Source of the DNA: Vibrio pelagius
Lineage (GTDB): Bacteria > Pseudomonadota > Gammaproteobacteria > Enterobacterales > Vibrionaceae
Length of the DNA: 64,000 bases
Assembly (NCBI RefSeq): GCF_024347575.1
Contig: NZ_AP025505.1
Span: 310,001 to 374,000, forward strand
Direction: 5' to 3'
The translations under genes and the position numbers were made by a program. Under the pieces are notes generated by a model. That model did no database searches, was not told the DNA's origin, and saw only the letters and a list, made by a program, of their open reading frames with translations. This document shows positions 36,319 to 48,431 of the stretch, piece by piece (position 1 is the stretch's first letter; each line of letters opens with the position of its first letter).

Positions 36319-37610
36319 GGTTCATCGCGGCTTTCCGGGGAAAGCCGCTTTTATCTTCAAGAAGAAGTAGTCAGTATCTCGATAACCATATCCCATTCGC
36401 TTGATTAGCTTTATCTTGTTGTTTATCCCTTCAAGCGTGCAAGTATTTAACGGATAACTTGCCGATGCGATAACCCCGTGAAGATATGGTCTGAGTTTTC
36501 GAGCGAACTCTTTTAATGGCTTAATCCCACTCTCTTGCACTTGTTCCCACCACGCGTCCCAGAGCCCCTTAGCGTGCCCTTCTGATTCACAATACCAAAG
36601 CTCTTTGAGTTGTGCTCCGAGTATATAAGTGGTCATTAAGTCCTTATTGATATTCAATATTTCAGTAAGATAGCTTTCTTGGCGTGTATTTAAGTTGCCT
36701 CTATTTTTCAGCAGTACCCAGCGTGAACGCTTCACCCATTGCCTCGCTTTTTTGTCTTGCTTAAGTTTGTTGGCTTGGTCGACTCTAACTCTATCCATCA
36801 CCTCGCGACCGAACTTAGCGACAACATGGAATAAGTCGTAAACGATTTTTGCGTTCGGACAGTGCGCTTGAACTTCAAGATCGAAAGCCGTATTCATGTC
36901 CATCGCGACGGCTTCGATATTTATCCCATGCTCGCCTAATTGCTCGAAGAACGGTCGTATGTCTTTGCGGCTACGACCTAATCCTATCCAAATGACTTGG
37001 TGAGTCTTAGCATCAGCGATGACCGTGGCATATCGATGTCCTTTAAAGATGGCGAACTCGTCCATGACGAGTTGCCTTAGGTCTTCCCATTTTATTGACG
37101 GTACAACTTGTCTAAGCCGGTGTTTATCTATCTCTTTAATTGTGTGCCAATGAACGCTCGTTAACTGGGAGATATGCTTAATAGGGAGAAGAGGTAATAG
37201 TTGTTCTATATAACTTTTTAGGCGCTTCGTTATGCGAGCATAAGGCTCTAACCAAGATAGAGACTCTGTTTTTATGCCGCAGTCGCGACACTTAATCCTT
37301 CGAGTTTGAACGGAAAGTTCAACTGGAACACCGAGTAACATGGCATCCTTTACATGACGCCATTGATACTCATGGATAGCTTCGTCTTCAAGACCACAGA
37401 GGCATTTAGCTTCAGAGTTAGGTTTAAGAGTAAGGGTAATAAGTGTTGCTGTCTGGTGAGACTTTACTATTTGAAAGCCTTCCCAGAATGAAGATAGGAA
37501 AGTATGATTCGGCATGGAAACGGTAGTTTGTGTATGATTTTTGTTTGGCGACTAAACCATATCACTTACTACCGTTTTTGTTTTAAGTTCCCGCTAATCC
37601 GCGATGAACC
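36319..37610 (-). mobile_element. Complete ISL3-family insertion sequence, 1292 bp
   Basis: Both ends are visible. The left end starts GGTTCATCGCGG and the right end is its exact complement; the inverted repeats agree at 18 of the first 21 bases. An 8-bp direct duplication TAAAAATT flanks the element (36311-36318 and 37611-37618), the size expected for this family. A single transposase gene fills it, its stop codon falling inside the left inverted repeat. The perfect target duplication suggests a recent insertion. Confidence 0.95.
36322..37515 (-). CDS. ISL3-family transposase
   Basis: 397 aa, full length. The N-terminal zinc-ribbon-like region has two cysteine pairs (CLCG near residues 38-41 and CRDCG near 75-79). 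The DDE catalytic core follows: D in LVMDEFAIFKGHRYATVIADAK near residues 150-170, AVAMDMNTAFDLEVQ near 217, YDLFHVVAKFGREVMDRVR near 235, and the late E in NTCTLEGINNKIKLIKRMGYGYRD near 365. No frameshift or stop, so the element is probably active. Confidence 0.93.
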   Translation of the reverse strand: MPNHTFLSSFWEGFQIVKSHQTATLITLTLKPNSEAKCLCGLEDEAIHEYQWRHVKDAMLLGVPVELSVQTRRIKCRDCGIKTESLSWLEPYARITKRLKSYIEQLLPLLPIKHISQLTSVHWHTIKEIDKHRLRQVVPSIKWEDLRQLVMDEFAIFKGHRYATVIADAKTHQVIWIGLGRSRKDIRPFFEQLGEHGINIEAVAMDMNTAFDLEVQAHCPNAKIVYDLFHVVAKFGREVMDRVRVDQANKLKQDKKARQWVKRSRWVLLKNRGNLNTRQESYLTEILNINKDLMTTYILGAQLKELWYCESEGHAKGLWDAWWEQVQESGIKPLKEFARKLRPYLHGVIASASYPLNTCTLEGINNKIKLIKRMGYGYRDTDYFFLKIKAAFPGKPR

Positions 37611-37638
37611 TAAAAATTCCCCAAGCCGGAACTTGGGG
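37611..37638 (-). terminator. lacZ terminator, T-tract split by the insertion sequence
   Basis: Read on the minus strand after lacZ, CCCCAAG (37632-37638 complement) and CTTGGGG (37619-37625 complement) form a 7-bp stem with a six-base loop, followed by AATTTTTA. Those eight bases are exactly the target duplication of the IS, so the insertion landed in the T-tract but regenerated it. Confidence 0.8.
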
Positions 37639-37676
37639 ATTGAGCGACATTGGCGTGTGTTTAGGTTATCTATCGA

Positions 37677-40793
<3,117 letters not shown>

Positions 40794-40872
40794 TTACTAA
40801 TTTGTTTTCGCAATCATTTCGCAGCGTAATAAAGTGAATTGCGTTGCGAACGAGTCGGAGAGCGACGAATCG

Positions 40873-41742
40873 TTATTTCGCTAGTTGCTCTACGAGATAA
40901 TCTTTGGCTTGGGTATAGCCTTGTTGTGATGCTTGGTTGGCTAGCGCAGCGGCTTGCTGTACATCGTTGTTTTCGAGTGCTTTATCGATTTGAGATTGAA
41001 ACACTTCCCACTCATCCAGCGCTTCTGGAGAGGCGGATGGTGTCATTTGAGAGTTCTGTTTCTGCTTGGTTTGGGTGCCTAGTTCTGTCAGCAGTGTGAG
41101 AACGGCACTGTTGTTTGACGCGCTGGTGGTCACCTCGACGACACCAAATGCTTGGTATTCCGCGACTAAAGGAAGCTGTTTACTGCCGATAATGTTCTGA
41201 GATTCCGTATACACCTGTTCTGGGTGCTGTCGTGCGAGCTTTTGTCCAAGCATTGATGAGTCGGAAGCAAGGACTATGTATTGAGCACCGTTTAGCTGCG
41301 GGTTGATCGTGATGACTTTCTCGATACGTTCTAAACCGCGCATGCCGGTTGGGTGGTACTCGAAATCCTGTGCCGAGTAACGAGAAACAAGCTGCCAGTT
41401 TTCGTTATAAACTAAGACGCTCGCAGCAAATAAGGCTTGGTTATCGACATAAGAGCGTACAAGCAGCGAGAATGGCGAGTCAGAAGTGATTTGATAGCTC
41501 ATCACTGGGAGTGGTTTAGAAGAATCTGAAAAAAGTAAAACCGCATTGCTCAAGCTTGGTAGATTTGCATCCATAACCACCTGCTGGTGGAAAGGAATCG
41601 GTAGAGCGGTCAGAGGCAAAGCATCTAACGTTGAGCAACATTGTGGTTGGCTCAAATCGGTATTGAAAGTTTGCTCTGGTAATCCACTGCACGCGCCAAG
41701 AGACAGAGCCATGAATAGAGTTGCTAGCGGTTTTAGTTTCAT
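40873..41742 (-). CDS. MalM-like periplasmic lipoprotein
   Basis: 289 aa from the ATG at 41742, which has AAGGACA upstream; 12 further codons upstream would break the signal peptide. The signal ends in a lipobox (LSLGACSG), so it is a lipoprotein. The MalM family core includes CCSTLDALP, VLLFSDSSKPLPVMSYQITSDSPFSLLVRSYV and GAQYIVLASDSSMLGQ. The C-terminus is glutamine-rich. In enterobacteria MalM is the last gene of the malK-lamB-malM operon; here it follows a LamB-type porin but precedes lacZ, so the pair has been recruited to galactoside use. Its molecular role is unclear even in E. coli. Confidence 0.85.
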   Translation of the reverse strand: MKLKPLATLFMALSLGACSGLPEQTFNTDLSQPQCCSTLDALPLTALPIPFHQQVVMDANLPSLSNAVLLFSDSSKPLPVMSYQITSDSPFSLLVRSYVDNQALFAASVLVYNENWQLVSRYSAQDFEYHPTGMRGLERIEKVITINPQLNGAQYIVLASDSSMLGQKLARQHPEQVYTESQNIIGSKQLPLVAEYQAFGVVEVTTSASNNSAVLTLLTELGTQTKQKQNSQMTPSASPEALDEWEVFQSQIDKALENNDVQQAAALANQASQQGYTQAKDYLVEQLAK

Positions 41743-41758
41743 CTGCGTTGTCCTTTGT

Positions 41759-41781
41759 GGGGTGAGTGTATTACTCACCCC
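41759..41781 (-). other. Intercistronic stem-loop between porin and MalM-like genes
   Basis: Perfect 9-bp stem GGGGTGAGT with ACTCACCCC and a five-base loop, without a T-tract on the coding strand. It may stabilise the porin mRNA or reduce downstream expression, as intercistronic hairpins do after lamB. Confidence 0.6.
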
Positions 41782-41811
41782 TTTGGGTTCATAAATAGTA
41801 GCGGGTTTGGA

Positions 41812-43053
41812 TTACCACCACGTTTCGACGTTAAAGCCGAAAGTGATCTCATCAATATTTTGCTTGGCGATGCTTTGTGCTTGGCCGTAGACATCATTGC
41901 CGCGTCCCCACTCATCGGTTTTCTCTGAGTAAGTCGCGAATAAACGGAGTGATGGACGAGCCCAAACGCCTTTGCCTGCTTGGAACATTTGCGACACTGT
42001 CACTTTGTACATGTCATTGGTGCCAGCACCATTTTGTGCTTCTACTGATTCGTAGCCAACTTCAAGTGCGGTTGCCATGTATTCTGTCCAACTGTATTGA
42101 GGGCGAGCGCCCACGCTGAACCACTTCTCACCTTCGTCGTTGTCGAGATTTTTATCTTGGTAGGCGATGGAGTACATTACTTGGAAGTCTTCACTTACGT
42201 TTAGGTCACCTGAATTGAAAATACGCCAGCTGTAACCATCATGCTCAACACCTGTGCTGTATTTACGGTTGGAGCCACCTTCTGCACTCATCAAACCGCC
42301 CGCAAGCGCATCAGTACCGTATTGGAAAGCGAATGTGTTTGAGCCGTAATCCCAAGCTTGGCGGTAGAGTGTCGATAACATCGCGCCAGAAGTGGTGATG
42401 TCACTCTCGTCATAGCTGGAATTTTGCGTGAACACGTAGTTCAAACCGACCGTAAGATCTGCACTGTCGCTTAGTTCAATGTCGCTCAAACGTGCGTCGA
42501 TATTGTGTAAGCTGCGGCCATCTGCGCTAGAATTTGGAGCCATCCATGCGATGTGACCTTTAGCAAAACCAAGATCCCAGTTTTCAACACCGATACCTGT
42601 GCTCGATGTGTCCCAGTATTTGATGTCAATCATGTGAACTTCATGACGGCGGTAAAAACGCTCGCCCGCCCACACAGTGGCATCGGCTTGTCCGTCAATC
42701 AGGCCGTGACCTGCAGACCACATCTGAATCAAGCTAACGTCACCCCAGCTCTCGCCACTTCCTAGGTAAAGCGTGGTATCAAAGTACGCTTCACCTTGTT
42801 GCCAAACGTCGGCTTTGAGGCCCGCTTCCCACCAGTTCAGCTCGTTACCTAAACGGTAGTTGCCGTAGCCTTGGCTCGCTCGAATTACATCGTTGCGTTC
42901 GCCTTTGCCTGAATTGTGTTCGTCGTTATCGGTGTAAATGTTGCCCCACTTGGCATAGCCAAAGTATGTGATGTTCTCCACTGCGGCCATACTAGCAAGC
43001 GGAACAAGGGCGAGGGTTAGCCCTAGCGCTCTTACAAGCGTCTTTTGTTTCAT
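41812..43053 (-). CDS. LamB-type carbohydrate porin
   Basis: 413 aa with signal peptide (cut near LASMAA). Maltoporin-family features are ENITYFGYAKWGNIYTDN, NELNWWEAGLKADVW, TVWAGERFYRRHEVHMIDIKYWD near residue 135 and a C-terminal NVETWW that ends in an aromatic residue. It should form an 18-strand trimeric channel for oligosaccharides. GGAGACACTTC precedes the ATG. Because it leads an operon with lacZ and shares an operator with alpha-galactosidase and MelB, it probably admits galactosides such as melibiose, raffinose or lactose. Confidence 0.92.
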   Translation of the reverse strand: MKQKTLVRALGLTLALVPLASMAAVENITYFGYAKWGNIYTDNDEHNSGKGERNDVIRASQGYGNYRLGNELNWWEAGLKADVWQQGEAYFDTTLYLGSGESWGDVSLIQMWSAGHGLIDGQADATVWAGERFYRRHEVHMIDIKYWDTSSTGIGVENWDLGFAKGHIAWMAPNSSADGRSLHNIDARLSDIELSDSADLTVGLNYVFTQNSSYDESDITTSGAMLSTLYRQAWDYGSNTFAFQYGTDALAGGLMSAEGGSNRKYSTGVEHDGYSWRIFNSGDLNVSEDFQVMYSIAYQDKNLDNDEGEKWFSVGARPQYSWTEYMATALEVGYESVEAQNGAGTNDMYKVTVSQMFQAGKGVWARPSLRLFATYSEKTDEWGRGNDVYGQAQSIAKQNIDEITFGFNVETWW

Positions 43054-43132
43054 GAAGTGTCTCCATTCTATTTATATGGATTTATTTTTTATTGTTTTGA
43101 GTCCTAACTCGCTGCGCAGTGTAAATAAACTC

Positions 43133-43146
43133 TGGAAACGTTTTCA
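43133..43146. promoter_or_regulatory. LacI/GalR-type operator, porin operon
   Basis: TGGAAACGTTTTCA, one base off the perfect palindrome TGGAAACGTTTCCA found twice more in this cluster. It lies 80 bp upstream of the porin ATG. Confidence 0.75.
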
Positions 43147-43734
43147 TGATGGGGTTGGCATTTTTGACGATTGATGGTTTTTTGGATATTTAATGTGATA
43201 TCTATCGCGTTTTTATTGGTTTTTGATGTTTTTGGGGAGTGCTTTTTGATGTTTTTGTTGAATCGTTATCTCGGTGTTGTGTCGGACTTTACTAGAGATA
43301 ATAAAGAAGTGCTGAATTTAAGTGGTTGAAATATATTAATTTAGTCGGGTTAAGATAGCCCAACTGAAATCAATTGGGCATGTGAGACAAAGAAGTTAAA
43401 TGTAGTCACTTAAATCAAAGTTGACACTTTAATCTGACGACATCGTCAATCTGGGGTATTAAGTTAGGACCCAATAAAGACACTTCATGACGTACTCGAA
43501 GGCTTCAGAATACGAGGGCTATGCCATGACCGCAAGGGCGGCAGGTATTAAATGGATGTTTAGTCGCCTAAATGATAGGGTTGTGTTTTTAAGTTGATGA
43601 TAATAAAAGCTTTTACATAGAGAGAAATGGGTGTTTATATCGAAGATGTTTGTGTCAGTGAAGACGTAGACGTATATTCTTTCTCAAAAGTAGCCACCAA
43701 ATATAAGCAACTCCAACCTCTCAATAAGCTATGT

Positions 43735-43760
43735 TAATTATGGAAACGTTTCCATAATTA
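43735..43760. promoter_or_regulatory. LacI/GalR-type operator, alpha-galactosidase
   Basis: A perfect 26-bp palindrome: TAATTA flanks on both sides of ATGGAAACG/TTTCCA core symmetry, centred at 43747/43748. The core TGGAAACGTTTCCA is typical of LacI/GalR-family repressors. It lies 73 bp before the alpha-galactosidase ATG. Confidence 0.85.
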
Positions 43761-43832
43761 AGGGTTCGTCACAGATTATTTCGAAGATTTCATTATGATG
43801 CGACGTAATTTCCAGTTTCAAGGTAAGACAAG

Positions 43833-45956
43833 ATGATGGATAAAACACTGGTTGAGCTAACAGGCCAACAAACGCAGCTGATAGTAGAGCTTGGGGACCA
43901 TGCAGAGATCCTACATTGGGGGAAGAATGTCAGCGGTGACTACAAAGAGTATCGCAGAGCTTTGTATCGCCCGGTGCCGTACGGGCGTTTGGACAATGAT
44001 GTTTCGATGACTTTAAGCCCAGAGCTTGGTCGTGGTTTATTTAGCAGTCCTGGTGTTGAAGGGCATCGTAATGGCCAGGATTGGGCTCCGGTATTTGTTA
44101 TCCGTCATGTTGAAGAAAACCAGAATGGCATCGTGGTTGAGAGCGAAGACGTTATTGCTGGCTTGCTTTTAAAAACTGAACTGATTTTAGATGTCAATGA
44201 CGTGGTTAAAACGCGTCACACGCTCACAAATAAAAAAGAGGGTGTGTATCAGGTCAATCGCCTTGCGAATACCTTGCCTTTGCCTGCGCGTGCGAATGAG
44301 CTAATGACATATTACGGTCGTTGGGTTCATGAATTTCAAACTGTTCGTCAACCGTTGCTACAAGGCGGTTACCAACAAGAGAACCGTCGTGGGCGCACAT
44401 CTCATGAACACTATCCGGCGTTAGTTGTTGGTACTGCACACTTCGATGAGATGAATGGCGATGTATGGGGCTTCCACTTTGCATGGAGCGGTAATCACCG
44501 ACTGCGTGTTGATGTTAAGGCCGATGGTCGAAGATATATGCAAGCAGAGGTGATTTATCTTCCGGGTGAAATCGCATTGGAAGAGGGTGAAAGCTTGACG
44601 ACACCTTGGTTGTACGCAAGCCATAGCAATACAGGTTTGAATGCCATGAGCCATCACTTTCATGCTCATGTACGCGAAGCTATTTTACCAAGAGATTTTA
44701 CTGATAAGTCTCGTCCTATTCACCTCAATACATGGGAAGGCATTTACTTCGATCACGATCCAGAATACATCATGTCGATGGCAACTCATTCGGCAGAGAT
44801 GGGTGTAGAGCGCTTTATCATTGATGATGGCTGGTTCAAAGGGCGCAACGGAGATAAATCTGGGCTAGGGGATTGGTTTTTGTGTGAAGCCAAATACCCG
44901 AATGGTTTACGCCCGATTGTGGAACACGTAAACAGTCTGGGAATGGAATTTGGGTTGTGGTTTGAGCCAGAAATGATCAATAGAGATTCAGATCTGTATC
45001 GCTCTCATCCTGACTGGCTATTGGCAGTCGATGGCTACGAGCAACCAACAGGTCGTAATCAATATGTCATCAACCTGCAAAATGATGATGCGTTTAACTT
45101 CTTGCTTGAGCGACTGGACCATTTCCTTTCGACCTACAATATCGCTTACATCAAGTGGGACATGAACCGCGAAGTCGTTCAGCCAGCGCACTTAGGTCAG
45201 GCTGCGGCGCACAATCAAACCCAACGTTACTATCAGTTAGTGGATAAAGTTCGTGAAAAGCACCCGCAAGTGGAGATTGAATCTTGCGCGGCGGGCGGCG
45301 GCCGTATTGATTATGAGGTTTTAAAGCGCACACATCGATTCTGGGCTTCAGACAATAACGACGCACTTGAGCGTCAAACTATTCAACGCGGTATGAGCTA
45401 CTTCTTCCCGCCAGAAGTAATGGGCAGCCATATTGCTGCGAGCCACTGTCATAGTACGCGCCGTCGTCACAGCATCGAGTTCCGTGGGCTTACAGCCCTG
45501 TTCGGTCACATGGGGATTGAGCTTGACCCAGTGAAAGAAGATCAAGCGGAGAAAGAGGGCTTTGAACGCTACATCAAACTACACAAAATGTTGCGTCCAT
45601 TACTGCACAGCGGTAGTACTTGGCGGATCCCTACTGACGATAAAGCGCACCAAATTCATGCGGTTGTCTCTAACGATCAGTCGGAAGCTGTAGTGATGGT
45701 TGCACAGCTCGCGATGCCAACCAATTCATTGAGTGGTCATTTGCGTGTCCCCGGATTGGATCCACAAGCGACATACCGAGTAACGGTATTGGATAAACCG
45801 TCTAACTACGACGATATCGTGAACTATCAGCCTCCCTGGACGGAATCTGGCTGCGAACTATCAGGTGATTGGTGCGCAGAGGTCGGTCTCACGATGCCTA
45901 TCTTGGATGCCGAGAGTGCCATGTTAATCAAGCTTCAGCGTATCGATATCGCATAG
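43833..45956 (+). CDS. Alpha-galactosidase, GH36
   Basis: 707 aa, the length of bacterial GH36 tetramers (AgaA/RafA-like). The N-terminal beta-supersandwich is followed by a TIM barrel with LNTWEGIYFDHD, FIIDDGWFKGRN, the nucleophile aspartate in YIKWDMNRE, the substrate motif ESCAAGGGRID and the acid/base aspartate in FWASDNNDALER. No signal peptide, so it acts in the cytoplasm on melibiose or raffinose-type sugars. Start is ATG 43833, with a second ATG next to it and AAGG ten bases before. It shares its operator type with the porin and symporter genes. Confidence 0.95.
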   Translation: MMDKTLVELTGQQTQLIVELGDHAEILHWGKNVSGDYKEYRRALYRPVPYGRLDNDVSMTLSPELGRGLFSSPGVEGHRNGQDWAPVFVIRHVEENQNGIVVESEDVIAGLLLKTELILDVNDVVKTRHTLTNKKEGVYQVNRLANTLPLPARANELMTYYGRWVHEFQTVRQPLLQGGYQQENRRGRTSHEHYPALVVGTAHFDEMNGDVWGFHFAWSGNHRLRVDVKADGRRYMQAEVIYLPGEIALEEGESLTTPWLYASHSNTGLNAMSHHFHAHVREAILPRDFTDKSRPIHLNTWEGIYFDHDPEYIMSMATHSAEMGVERFIIDDGWFKGRNGDKSGLGDWFLCEAKYPNGLRPIVEHVNSLGMEFGLWFEPEMINRDSDLYRSHPDWLLAVDGYEQPTGRNQYVINLQNDDAFNFLLERLDHFLSTYNIAYIKWDMNREVVQPAHLGQAAAHNQTQRYYQLVDKVREKHPQVEIESCAAGGGRIDYEVLKRTHRFWASDNNDALERQTIQRGMSYFFPPEVMGSHIAASHCHSTRRRHSIEFRGLTALFGHMGIELDPVKEDQAEKEGFERYIKLHKMLRPLLHSGSTWRIPTDDKAHQIHAVVSNDQSEAVVMVAQLAMPTNSLSGHLRVPGLDPQATYRVTVLDKPSNYDDIVNYQPPWTESGCELSGDWCAEVGLTMPILDAESAMLIKLQRIDIA

Positions 45957-46008
45957 AGCTATAACTTTTCAATAGAACGAAAATCGCTCTCTCAACAAGG
46001 GAGAAAAT

Positions 46009-46040
46009 GCCGCACAAGTCTGAGGTTTGTGTGGCTTTTT
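46009..46040 (+). terminator. Terminator after alpha-galactosidase
   Basis: GCCGCACAA pairs (one G-U) with TTTGTGTGGC, loop of eight, then TTTTT at 46036-46040, 50 bp after the stop. Confidence 0.75.
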
Positions 46041-46176
46041 GTGTTTCTTTGTAATATCTTATTGATAATTGTTATTATTATCAATTGTCGTAACTTGCTA
46101 ATTTAAAGGAGAAAAATATTTATATTTTGTAGCGGTTTCCCATGTTCGTGCTCGATGTCTCATTTCTGTAATTTTA

Positions 46177-46192
46177 ATGGAAACGTTTCCAT
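46177..46192. promoter_or_regulatory. LacI/GalR-type operator, MelB-type symporter
   Basis: Perfect 16-bp palindrome ATGGAAACGTTTCCAT, 130 bp upstream of the symporter ATG. Third copy of the same operator in 3.1 kb, so alpha-galactosidase and symporter have separate but co-regulated promoters. Confidence 0.8.
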
Positions 46193-46322
46193 AAGGCGGT
46201 TTTTGATCACAGTAAGGTGGCGAGTGTGTGAGTAGCATTACCCTCGAAATATAAATAAAAGACGTCGACGTTATTCATTCTAGTTAGGGGAGTGAACAGC
46301 AGTACGACACTAAGGAACTAAA

Positions 46323-47696
46323 ATGTCTGATAAAATTACTCTACAAACCAAGCTGTCCTACGGCCTCGGAGCTCTCGGCAAAGATTTTGCCTGCGCACCT
46401 ATCTATATCTTCTTAATGTTTTACTTTACGGATGTCGCAGGTCTCTCTGCCGCTTTCGTGGGTACGATCTTTTTAGCTGCGCGTATCATTGATGCGGTGA
46501 CCGACCCTATGATGGGAGTCATTGTTGATAATACGCGCTCAAAATTCGGTAAATTCCGCCCTTGGATTGTGATTGGTACAGTACTGAACGCTATCGTGTT
46601 AGTCGGCCTTTTCAGCACCCATATGTTTGAAGGCACAACTCTGTACATCTATGCGGCAGCGGCGTACATCCTATGGGGTCTTACCTACACCATTATGGAC
46701 ATCCCTTACTGGTCAATGATTCCGGCACTGTCGAGTGAGCGTCAAGAGCGTGAAAAGTTGGTTGTGTGGCCACGTCTTTTTGCAAGCCTTGCATGGTTTA
46801 TTACGGGTACTTATGGCCTCCACATCGTGGGTGAACTAGGTAACGGTAACCAAGGTGACGGTTTCTTCAATGTTGCTATGCTGATTGCAGTTTTGTTCGT
46901 GATGAGCGCATTCTTGATTGCACGTAACGTGAAAGAGAAAGCAGCGCCAGCTAACGCAAAACCAGCAGAGAAGTTTAGCTTTAAAGATGTGCTAACTATC
47001 ATCGGCAAGAACGATCAGCTGAAAGCATTGATTGGTACTGTTCTGTCGTTCCAAATTGCTAACTTACTTGTTGGTGGCTTCGCAATTTATTACTTCTCTT
47101 ACGCACTTGGAAACGCAGAACTATTCCCTGTTTACATGGCGGTTGCGGGCGCAGCAGAAGTAGCGGGTGTGTTCTTGTTCCCACGTATTGCGGCATTTCT
47201 ACCGCGTAAGCTGTTATGGCCTATCGCTTGTGGCTTCCCAATTCTGTCTTGCGTGCTTCTACTACTGATGGGCTTCATCGCTCCAGCTAATGCGCTAATG
47301 ATTGGTATGGCAGGCGCAGCAATCAAGTTCGGTGTCGGTATTGCGAACGCTCTGCAAACGGTAATGCTGGCAGACGTCGTGGACTACGGCGAACACAAAA
47401 CAGGTCGCCGCAGCGAGAGTGTTATCTTCTCTGTGCAAACTATGCTTGTGAAATTCGCAGGCGCAGCGGGTGGCTTCATTGTTGGTGTTGGCTTATCAGT
47501 TGTGGGTTACGTGCCAAACGTAGAACAATCAGCAAGCACCATTATGGGACTGGAATTCATGATGATCGGCCTTCCAGCAATCATGATGACAATCAGTGGC
47601 CTTATCTACCAACGCTACTACCGCCTGCACGAAGGCTTCAATAAAAAAGATACCGACCAAGTAGAGCAGAGTGAACGAGTAACTGCAGAAGCGTAG
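46323..47696 (+). CDS. melB: MelB-type sugar:cation symporter (GPH family)
   Basis: 457-aa inner-membrane carrier with 12 hydrophobic segments. Family motifs: KLSYGLGALGKDFACAPIY at the N-terminus, RIIDAVTDPMMGVIVDNTRSKFGKFRPWI near residues 55-80 (the cation-site aspartates of MelB lie in this helix and the next), YTIMDIPYWSMIPALSS near 125, and LQTVMLADVVDYGEHKTGRRSE near 345. It imports melibiose or related galactosides with Na+ or H+. Given its operator and the neighbouring galactosidases, it is the likely carrier for the whole cluster; the exact sugar is not provable here. Confidence 0.9.
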   Translation: MSDKITLQTKLSYGLGALGKDFACAPIYIFLMFYFTDVAGLSAAFVGTIFLAARIIDAVTDPMMGVIVDNTRSKFGKFRPWIVIGTVLNAIVLVGLFSTHMFEGTTLYIYAAAAYILWGLTYTIMDIPYWSMIPALSSERQEREKLVVWPRLFASLAWFITGTYGLHIVGELGNGNQGDGFFNVAMLIAVLFVMSAFLIARNVKEKAAPANAKPAEKFSFKDVLTIIGKNDQLKALIGTVLSFQIANLLVGGFAIYYFSYALGNAELFPVYMAVAGAAEVAGVFLFPRIAAFLPRKLLWPIACGFPILSCVLLLLMGFIAPANALMIGMAGAAIKFGVGIANALQTVMLADVVDYGEHKTGRRSESVIFSVQTMLVKFAGAAGGFIVGVGLSVVGYVPNVEQSASTIMGLEFMMIGLPAIMMTISGLIYQRYYRLHEGFNKKDTDQVEQSERVTAEA

Positions 47697-47745
47697 ACTT
47701 TCTAATCTATTGAGCTTAAGTAGAGACATAAACCTCAAATTATAT

Positions 47746-47778
47746 AAACCAGCCTATAGTGATTTAGGCTGGTTTTTT
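47746..47778 (+). terminator. Terminator after the symporter gene
   Basis: Perfect 11-bp stem AAACCAGCCTA / TAGGCTGGTTT with an eight-base loop, followed by a T run. Confidence 0.88.
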
Positions 47779-47835
47779 ATTCGGACAGCAACAGAACATT
47801 CACCTTTTCACTTCCACCAACAAACAGCACACGTT

Positions 47836-48135
47836 CTATTTCTTGTTGTTTCTCCAGATTTGATAACCACTTTCTTGCGTCGCCTTACCTAGCAAGTGTG
47901 CCGCTACCGGGGCGGTGATAAAGATAAATAACATTGTACCAATTACTCGTGAAATCACCGTGATATCCGGTATCGCGATTGCCACCGCCAATAACAGTGA
48001 AGCTAAGCCCACCGTGCCGGCTTTGGTTGCTGCGTGCATTCGCGTGTAAAGATCGGGCATTCGTAAAATTCCAAGGCTCGCGATAAGTGTAAACAAGGTT
48101 CCGAGACAGAGTAAAATCCCAACGATAATGTCCAT
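47836..48135 (-). CDS. mrpG: Mrp Na+/H+ antiporter subunit G
   Basis: 99-aa membrane subunit with about three helices, of the PhaG/MnhG/YufB family (LGTLFTLIASLGILRMPDLYTRMHAATKAGTVG contains the family core LRMPDLYTRMHA). Last gene of a six-gene operon; its ATG shares a base with the stop of mrpF. Part of the Mrp complex, which exchanges cytoplasmic Na+ for external H+ and supports growth in salt and alkali. Confidence 0.93.
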   Translation of the reverse strand: MDIIVGILLCLGTLFTLIASLGILRMPDLYTRMHAATKAGTVGLASLLLAVAIAIPDITVISRVIGTMLFIFITAPVAAHLLGKATQESGYQIWRNNKK

Positions 48136-48431
48136 TACGCTTCTCCTTTTCTTTTGAAGATCAACCTCGCAAAGGCAATGGTTCCAAGGAAAGCCACTAG
48201 ACCGAGTGTGATAGCAATATCCAATAGAGATTGTTGTCCACTCTCTAGGGTATAAACAGCAATAAAGCCCACTGTTAAAAATGAAATCAGGTCAAGTGCT
48301 ATCACTCTGTCGGCCAAGGTGGGACCAAGAACCAAGCGAATGAATGCCATCAAAACACTGAGCAACAAACCAATATAAGCGAACGTGATACTCATCTGTA
48401 ACCAACTACTTACTTGTAATCCATCAGCCAC
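48135..48431 (-). CDS. mrpF: Mrp Na+/H+ antiporter subunit F
   Basis: 98 aa, three hydrophobic segments, MnhF/PhaF family (FIRLVLGPTLADRVIALDLIS is the conserved segment). Overlaps mrpE by 8 bp and mrpG by one base, so translation is coupled along the operon. The conserved aspartate in RVIALD is typical. Confidence 0.92.
   Translation of the reverse strand: MADGLQVSSWLQMSITFAYIGLLLSVLMAFIRLVLGPTLADRVIALDLISFLTVGFIAVYTLESGQQSLLDIAITLGLVAFLGTIAFARLIFKRKGEA

Larger units (their letters stand above)
43054..43832. other. Divergent regulatory region of the galactoside cluster
   Basis: 779 bp without a supported gene. It contains two copies of the TGGAAACG-type palindrome, one 80 bp before the porin start and one about 75 bp before the alpha-galactosidase start. 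The middle is A/T-rich and carries no clear ORF; half-sites resembling CRP binding (TGTGA) occur but lack the second half. Confidence 0.6.

Noticed and set aside
41759..41781. Terminator between porin and MalM-like genes
   Set aside because: The hairpin is perfect but lacks a T-tract on the coding strand, and the MalM-like ribosome site follows at once; listed as a stem-loop instead.
43181..43210. CRP site upstream of the porin
   Set aside because: Only the TGTGA half is present; the partner half is missing.
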